Source: Nitratifractor sp.
GTDB lineage: Bacteria; Campylobacterota; Campylobacteria; Campylobacterales; Sulfurovaceae
Direction: 5' to 3'
DNA: 8,189 nucleotides
Assembly: GCA_015490055.1 (NCBI GenBank)
Contig: WFYP01000150.1
Location: 1 to 8,189, forward strand
Position numbers and translations under genes: made by a program. Of this stretch, positions 5,787 through 8,189 are shown piece by piece; the first letter of the stretch is position 1, and every line of letters begins with the position of its first letter. Under the pieces are notes generated by a model. That model was given only the letters and a program-made list of their open reading frames with translations. It made no database searches and was not told where the DNA came from.

Positions 5787-6359
5787 TTAATTGCTAATAT
5801 ACTCTATAATTTTGCTGTGTATATTCTCTATACTATCAGTTGCGTCTATTAAAAGGTAGTCTAAGTTCATAATGTCTGCAACTTTTTTCATATTTTTTTG
5901 GATATTCAAAAGATAATCAAATCCACGAGACTCTATTTTATCTTGCTCTCTCTGCCCTACTCTATTTATTAACTCATCCTCTGTTATCTCAAATAGAACT
6001 ATTTTATCTGGCAGATTATTGTTTAGCGTAAATTTGTTTAACTCTATTAAAAAATTTAAGTCAAAATTAGAGCTCATAGCGTAAGCAATACCCGATAAAA
6101 AGCCTCTATCTGAAATTAGAGTATTTTTTAAATTTGGCTCTACTACTTCGGTGTAATGCTCTGCTCTATCTGCTAAAAATAGTAGTAACTCCGCCTTTGC
6201 AGATCTAATCTCACTATGTAGTAAAAGCTCTCTTGCTTTTACACCAAAATCTGTACCACCTGGCTCTTTAGTTACTACAACATTTGGCAGTTTCTCTTTT
6301 AAAAGCTCTATCTGTGTACTTTTGCCACAACCATCTATTCCTTCAAAAACTATATACAT
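5787..6359 (-). CDS. tmk: Thymidylate kinase Tmk
   Basis: Tmk phosphorylates dTMP to dTDP, an essential step for DNA synthesis. The 190-residue protein has a P-loop at 7-15 (GIDGCGKST), EPGG at 32-35 for dTMP, and DRG at 84-86 followed by FLSGIAYA. The DR-aromatic motif of many Tmk proteins (DRY, DRF or DRH) is DRG here, with the aromatic residue one place later. The LID region has R133 and REQDKIESR (137-145). The ATG is 1 nt after the coaD stop, with AAAGG at 6366-6370 inside the coaD end, so translation is probably coupled. The order coaD-tmk-hisS matches Campylobacter. Confidence 0.94.
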   Translation of the reverse strand: MYIVFEGIDGCGKSTQIELLKEKLPNVVVTKEPGGTDFGVKARELLLHSEIRSAKAELLLFLADRAEHYTEVVEPNLKNTLISDRGFLSGIAYAMSSNFDLNFLIELNKFTLNNNLPDKIVLFEITEDELINRVGQREQDKIESRGFDYLLNIQKNMKKVADIMNLDYLLIDATDSIENIHSKIIEYISN

Positions 6360-6360
6360 T

Positions 6361-6828
6361 TTATACCTTTAAATCATTTAAAATCGGCTCTGGAACTAAA
6401 TGTTCAATCTTTCCATCATGAGTTAAAATTGCTCTAACTATTGATGAACTAATAAATGCATACTGCAAGCTTGGCATTAAATAAATAGTCTCTAAATCTT
6501 TTTTCAAAGAGGCATTGGCATACCCCATCTGTAGCTCATACTCAAAATCACTAACTGCTCTAAGTCCTCTTATAATAGTATTTGCTTCTAACTCATCACT
6601 CAAATTAGCTAGCAATCCTTCAAAGCCTATTACTTTAACTTTTGGATAATCTTCTACAGCTTTTTTAACCAACTCTATCCGTTTCTCAAAATTAAACATC
6701 GGTTTTTTACTCTTATTTTGTGCAACTGCTACTACTATTTCATCAAAAATATTGCAAGCTCTACTTATAATATCTAAATGTCCCAATGTTATTGGGTCAA
6801 AAGTACCTGGATAAATTGCTCGTTTCAT
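6361..6828 (-). CDS. coaD: Phosphopantetheine adenylyltransferase CoaD
   Basis: CoaD (PPAT) adenylates 4'-phosphopantetheine to dephospho-CoA, the penultimate step of coenzyme A synthesis. The 155-residue length is normal. Evidence: YPGTFDPITLGH (6-17) with the nucleotidyltransferase T/HxGH signature as TLGH, IRGLRAVSDFEYELQM (86-101) and ISSSIVR (126-132), all diagnostic. AGGA at 6837-6840 precedes the ATG by 8 nt. It is separated from ubiX by 100 bp with its own candidate promoter, and is immediately followed by tmk. Confidence 0.96.
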   Translation of the reverse strand: MKRAIYPGTFDPITLGHLDIISRACNIFDEIVVAVAQNKSKKPMFNFEKRIELVKKAVEDYPKVKVIGFEGLLANLSDELEANTIIRGLRAVSDFEYELQMGYANASLKKDLETIYLMPSLQYAFISSSIVRAILTHDGKIEHLVPEPILNDLKV

Positions 6829-6856
6829 TCTATATTTCCTTTGATAAGTTGAAAAG

Positions 6857-6865
6857 ATTTTAACA
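6857..6865 (-). promoter_or_regulatory. Candidate extended -10 of coaD-tmk
   Basis: The minus strand reads TGTTAAAAT, an extended -10 of form TGnTAAAAT with one mismatch to TATAAT. Transcription would start near 6850, about 20 nt before the coaD start codon. T-runs lie upstream. Confidence 0.4.
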
Positions 6866-6900
6866 CATTTTTCTAAATAGCTATATTAGATTACAAAAAA

Positions 6901-6935
6901 GCATTCACTAACAACTAAGCCCTAATTACTAACTC
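6901..6935 (+). repeat. CTAANNN heptad array at the ubiX 3' end
   Basis: CTAA recurs at 6908, 6915, 6922 and 6929, exactly 7 nt apart, giving four units after a leading GCATTCA. The last unit supplies the TAG stop codon of ubiX (6929-6931 on the minus strand). The unit differs from the AGCTYTN blocks, but the 7-nt spacing is the same. Confidence 0.6.
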
Positions 6936-7450
6936 CATCTTTTAAATAAATTATGTTCAATTCCTAAAATATCAAACCATTTACCTATAATAAACTTTTC
7001 CATATCTTCTATACTCTCTACTTCGCTATAGTAGCCTAAAACTGGTGGTGCGATAACTACACCTAAAGTGGCTAACTTTTGCATATTCTCTAACGCTATT
7101 GCAGAAAATGGTAACTCTCTAGGAGCTAGTAGAAGCTTTTTTTGCTCTTTTATTGCAACTGCTGCAACTCGCGTTACTAAATTATCGCTAATTCCACAAG
7201 CAATTTTTGCTAATGTATTCATAGAACAAGGAATAACTACAGTAGCATCTACCCTAAAAGAGCCACTAGATACACTTGCTGCTATATCTTCACTACTGTG
7301 AATTGTAACTCTTCTATTCTCAAACTTCTCTACAATTTTGGCATGCGAAGATACAACCAAATGCACTTCTATATTACACGGAAGATAGTTTATAAATTTT
7401 AACCCTAAATCTACACCACTAGCACCGCTAATTGCTACAACTAATTTCAA
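6929..7450 (-). CDS. ubiX: Flavin prenyltransferase UbiX
   Basis: UbiX joins dimethylallyl phosphate to reduced FMN, making the prenyl-FMN cofactor of UbiD-type decarboxylases. The protein has 173 residues, a little short for the family. It shows GASG (9-12), SGSF (62-65), PCSMNTLAKIACGISDNL (74-91), Arg94, Lys101, Arg111-Glu112 in APRELPF, and Tyr141 after PPVLGYY. These correspond to the active-site residues of Pseudomonas UbiX at a constant offset of 28. The last conserved arginine of that enzyme seems to be Lys157 here. The start is TTG at 7450, with AAGG at 7457-7460 spaced 6 nt; the Rossmann strand begins at residue 3, so nothing is missing. No ubiD is in the window. In this phylum it may serve menaquinone synthesis by the futalosine route (inference). 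Confidence 0.93.
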   Translation of the reverse strand: MKLVVAISGASGVDLGLKFINYLPCNIEVHLVVSSHAKIVEKFENRRVTIHSSEDIAASVSSGSFRVDATVVIPCSMNTLAKIACGISDNLVTRVAAVAIKEQKKLLLAPRELPFSAIALENMQKLATLGVVIAPPVLGYYSEVESIEDMEKFIIGKWFDILGIEHNLFKRWS

Positions 7451-7478
7451 AATATGCCTTTTGTATTATAATATGTAG

Positions 7479-7484
7479 AGTATA
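7479..7484 (-). promoter_or_regulatory. Candidate -10 (TATACT) of ubiX
   Basis: TATACT on the minus strand directly follows a run of seven Ts, a pattern fitting Campylobacterota sigma-70 promoters. It would start transcription near 7472, about 22 nt before the TTG. A perfect TATAAT at 7465-7470 is closer to consensus, but would start the RNA on top of the ribosome binding site. Confidence 0.35.
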
Positions 7485-7546
7485 TCAAAAAAAGATTAGT
7501 TTTATATATGAATGAATAGGTTTGAATATATTTGAAGATTTATAAG

Positions 7547-7632
7547 TGGTACCTCGGGTCGGACTCGAACCGACACGAGCAAAGCCCACCAGATTTTGAA
7601 TCTAGCGTGTCTACCAATTCCACCACCGAGGC
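7547..7632 (-). tRNA. tRNA-Leu(CAA)
   Basis: This is an 86-nt class II tRNA with encoded CCA, decoding UUG. The acceptor stem is GCCTCGG with CCGAGGT and discriminator A. The D region contains GGTGGAATTGGTAGACAC. The anticodon stem CTAGA/TCTGG closes the loop TTCAAAA, giving anticodon CAA after T33. The long variable arm has stem GGGC/GCTC with a TTT loop, and the T arm is GTCGG-TTCGAGT-CCGAC. Position 1 is G and position 72 is T, so the first acceptor pair is a G-U wobble. The gene lies alone between ubiX and the HU gene. Confidence 0.97.
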
Positions 7633-7638
7633 ATTTAG

Positions 7639-7662
7639 TAAGTATCTATAAATAGTTACTTA
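7639..7662. promoter_or_regulatory. 24-bp dyad over the tRNA-Leu promoter region
   Basis: Arms TAAGTATCTAT (7639-7649) and ATAGTTACTTA (7652-7662) are inverted repeats with one mismatch and a 2-nt spacer. The dyad starts 7 bp upstream of the mature tRNA 5' end and covers TATAGA (7645-7650, minus strand), the likely -10 box. It may be an operator or simply a structured promoter. Confidence 0.45.
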
Positions 7663-7702
7663 TCGTGGAATAATAGAACAAGTTTATTTAAAAGAAGCTT
7701 TA

Positions 7703-7742
7703 TTTACTTAACTGAAGTTATCTAAAACAGAAGATAAGTAAA
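7703..7742. repeat. Inverted repeat TTTACTTA/TAAGTAAA after the HU gene
   Basis: TTTACTTA (7703-7710) and TAAGTAAA (7735-7742) are perfect 8-bp inverted repeats with a 24-nt loop that holds most of the 12-mer repeat. It lies 13 nt after the HU stop codon on the minus strand. No U-run follows, so termination is doubtful. Confidence 0.35.
7709..7720 (-). repeat. 12-bp near-palindrome TAACTTCAGTTA, copy 3
   Basis: Read on the minus strand, this copy continues into an AT-rich stretch and AAAGCTT that aligns with the copy at 58-69 (24 of 26 positions with one gap). It lies between the HU gene and tRNA-Leu, about 77 bp upstream of the tRNA. Confidence 0.6.
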
Positions 7743-7754
7743 GCAAATCACCAA

Positions 7755-8033
7755 TTAAGCCTCTTCTATGATACTTTTAAGTTTTTTGCTCGGCTTAAAC
7801 TTAATACCATACTTCTCTTCTACTTGAACTTTTTTTGTTGTTCCAGGTATAAAAATCTCTCTTGCATTCTTTTTTACAGGTACAAATGAACCAAATCCAA
7901 TAAAAGATACTGCTTCTCTTGCCTTAAGTGCATCTGTGATAGAATCTAGCATTGAGTTTACAATTATCTCTACTTCACTCTTAGGAAGTCCCGTTTTTTC
8001 TGATACCTCGTTTACTAACATTGACTTTTTCAT
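7755..8033 (-). CDS. hup: HU-family DNA-binding protein
   Basis: This 92-residue protein has the length of HU/IHF subunits, dimeric nucleoid proteins that bend DNA. The N-terminal helices (MKKSMLVNEVSEKTGLPKSE, 1-20) resemble the HU opening, and VSFIGFGSF (42-50) is the conserved turn into the DNA-binding saddle. The beta arm runs to about 76 and KFKPSKKLK (78-86) closes the domain. The arm tip reads REIFIPGT instead of the usual GRNPQTG, but Pro63 is at the position of the intercalating proline of HU. The ATG has AAGGA at 8041-8045, 7 nt upstream. A monomeric-type HU is more likely than IHF because no partner is in view. The divergent neighbour lies beyond the right edge. Confidence 0.92.
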   Translation of the reverse strand: MKKSMLVNEVSEKTGLPKSEVEIIVNSMLDSITDALKAREAVSFIGFGSFVPVKKNAREIFIPGTTKKVQVEEKYGIKFKPSKKLKSIIEEA

Positions 8034-8059
8034 TATTAATTCCTTGCTTTTATTTTTTA

Positions 8060-8065
8060 AATATA
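8060..8065 (-). promoter_or_regulatory. Candidate -10 (TATATT) of the HU gene
   Basis: TATATT on the minus strand would start transcription near 8053, about 20 nt before the HU start codon. It matches TATAAT at five of six positions. No clear -35 box is visible. Confidence 0.33.
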
Positions 8066-8139
8066 CGAAATTGTAACCAAGAAATGGTACTTTTTAAAAA
8101 AAATATTTCATTTTGTCATATTTTTTTATTTCAAGCCTA

Positions 8140-8145
8140 TATAAT
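8140..8145 (+). promoter_or_regulatory. -10 (TATAAT) of a rightward gene outside the window
   Basis: A perfect TATAAT on the plus strand follows a T-rich stretch (about 8119-8131). A purine-rich AGGAAA near 8176-8181 could be the ribosome binding site of a gene whose start codon falls just past the right edge. The gene would be divergent from HU. Confidence 0.5.
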
Positions 8146-8189
8146 ACTGTATTTAAAAGTAATAATCAGGTAATAGGAAAAAATAAAAC

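Noticed and set aside
4751..7301. Plus-strand open frames inside hisS and ubiX
   Set aside because: They lie antisense to conserved enzymes and show no recognisable domain.

Overview
The window is AT-rich bacterial chromosome, most likely from a Campylobacterota (epsilonproteobacterial) member. The main reason is the run hisS-tmk-coaD-ubiX next to a class I aspartate aminotransferase, which is the order I know from Campylobacter jejuni (aspB ... hisS-tmk-coaD-ubiX-flgA). A second reason is tsaE-lptB, which in Helicobacter and Campylobacter precedes rpoN. Here rpoN is not next to lptB and flgA is not next to ubiX, so a lineage without flagella or sigma-54, such as a Sulfurovum relative, is a reasonable guess. 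This is inference, not proof.

Layout. (1) Positions 1-2849, plus strand: promoter region, then trpD (tryptophan synthesis), tsaE (tRNA t6A modification), lptB (LPS export ATPase) and a RimJ/RimL-type GNAT acetyltransferase. The first three genes overlap and the fourth follows after 36 bp, so this is probably one transcript. (2) Positions 2850-3196: a convergent intergenic region packed with repeats. It holds a heptad-phased repeat block, a 119-bp palindromic element made of two inverted ATTCCC-N8-GGGAAT hairpins, a 12-bp near-palindrome and a perfect 11-bp hairpin at the 3' end of the next gene. (3) Positions 3197-7450, minus strand: ubiX, coaD, tmk, hisS and the aminotransferase, in transcription order. 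coaD and tmk are 1 nt apart; hisS and the aminotransferase each appear to have their own promoter. (4) Positions 7451-8189: a tRNA-Leu(CAA) gene and an HU-family DNA-binding protein gene, both minus strand. A plus-strand promoter points out of the right edge toward a gene that lies outside the window.

The coding content is housekeeping: amino acid, nucleotide, coenzyme A and prenyl-flavin synthesis, tRNA charging and modification, LPS transport and nucleoid structure. I found no defence system, transposase, integrase or CRISPR array. The unusual material is between the genes. Four blocks of exactly five 7-nt units share a GC at a fixed phase. Two of them lie inverted in the hisS leader and can pair. 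A 12-bp sequence, TAACTTCAGTTA, occurs three times, always between genes. The segment carrying trpD to the acetyltransferase is bracketed by inverted copies of the same repeat, and the right-hand copy looks split by the palindromic element. These repeats are the best candidates for something undescribed.
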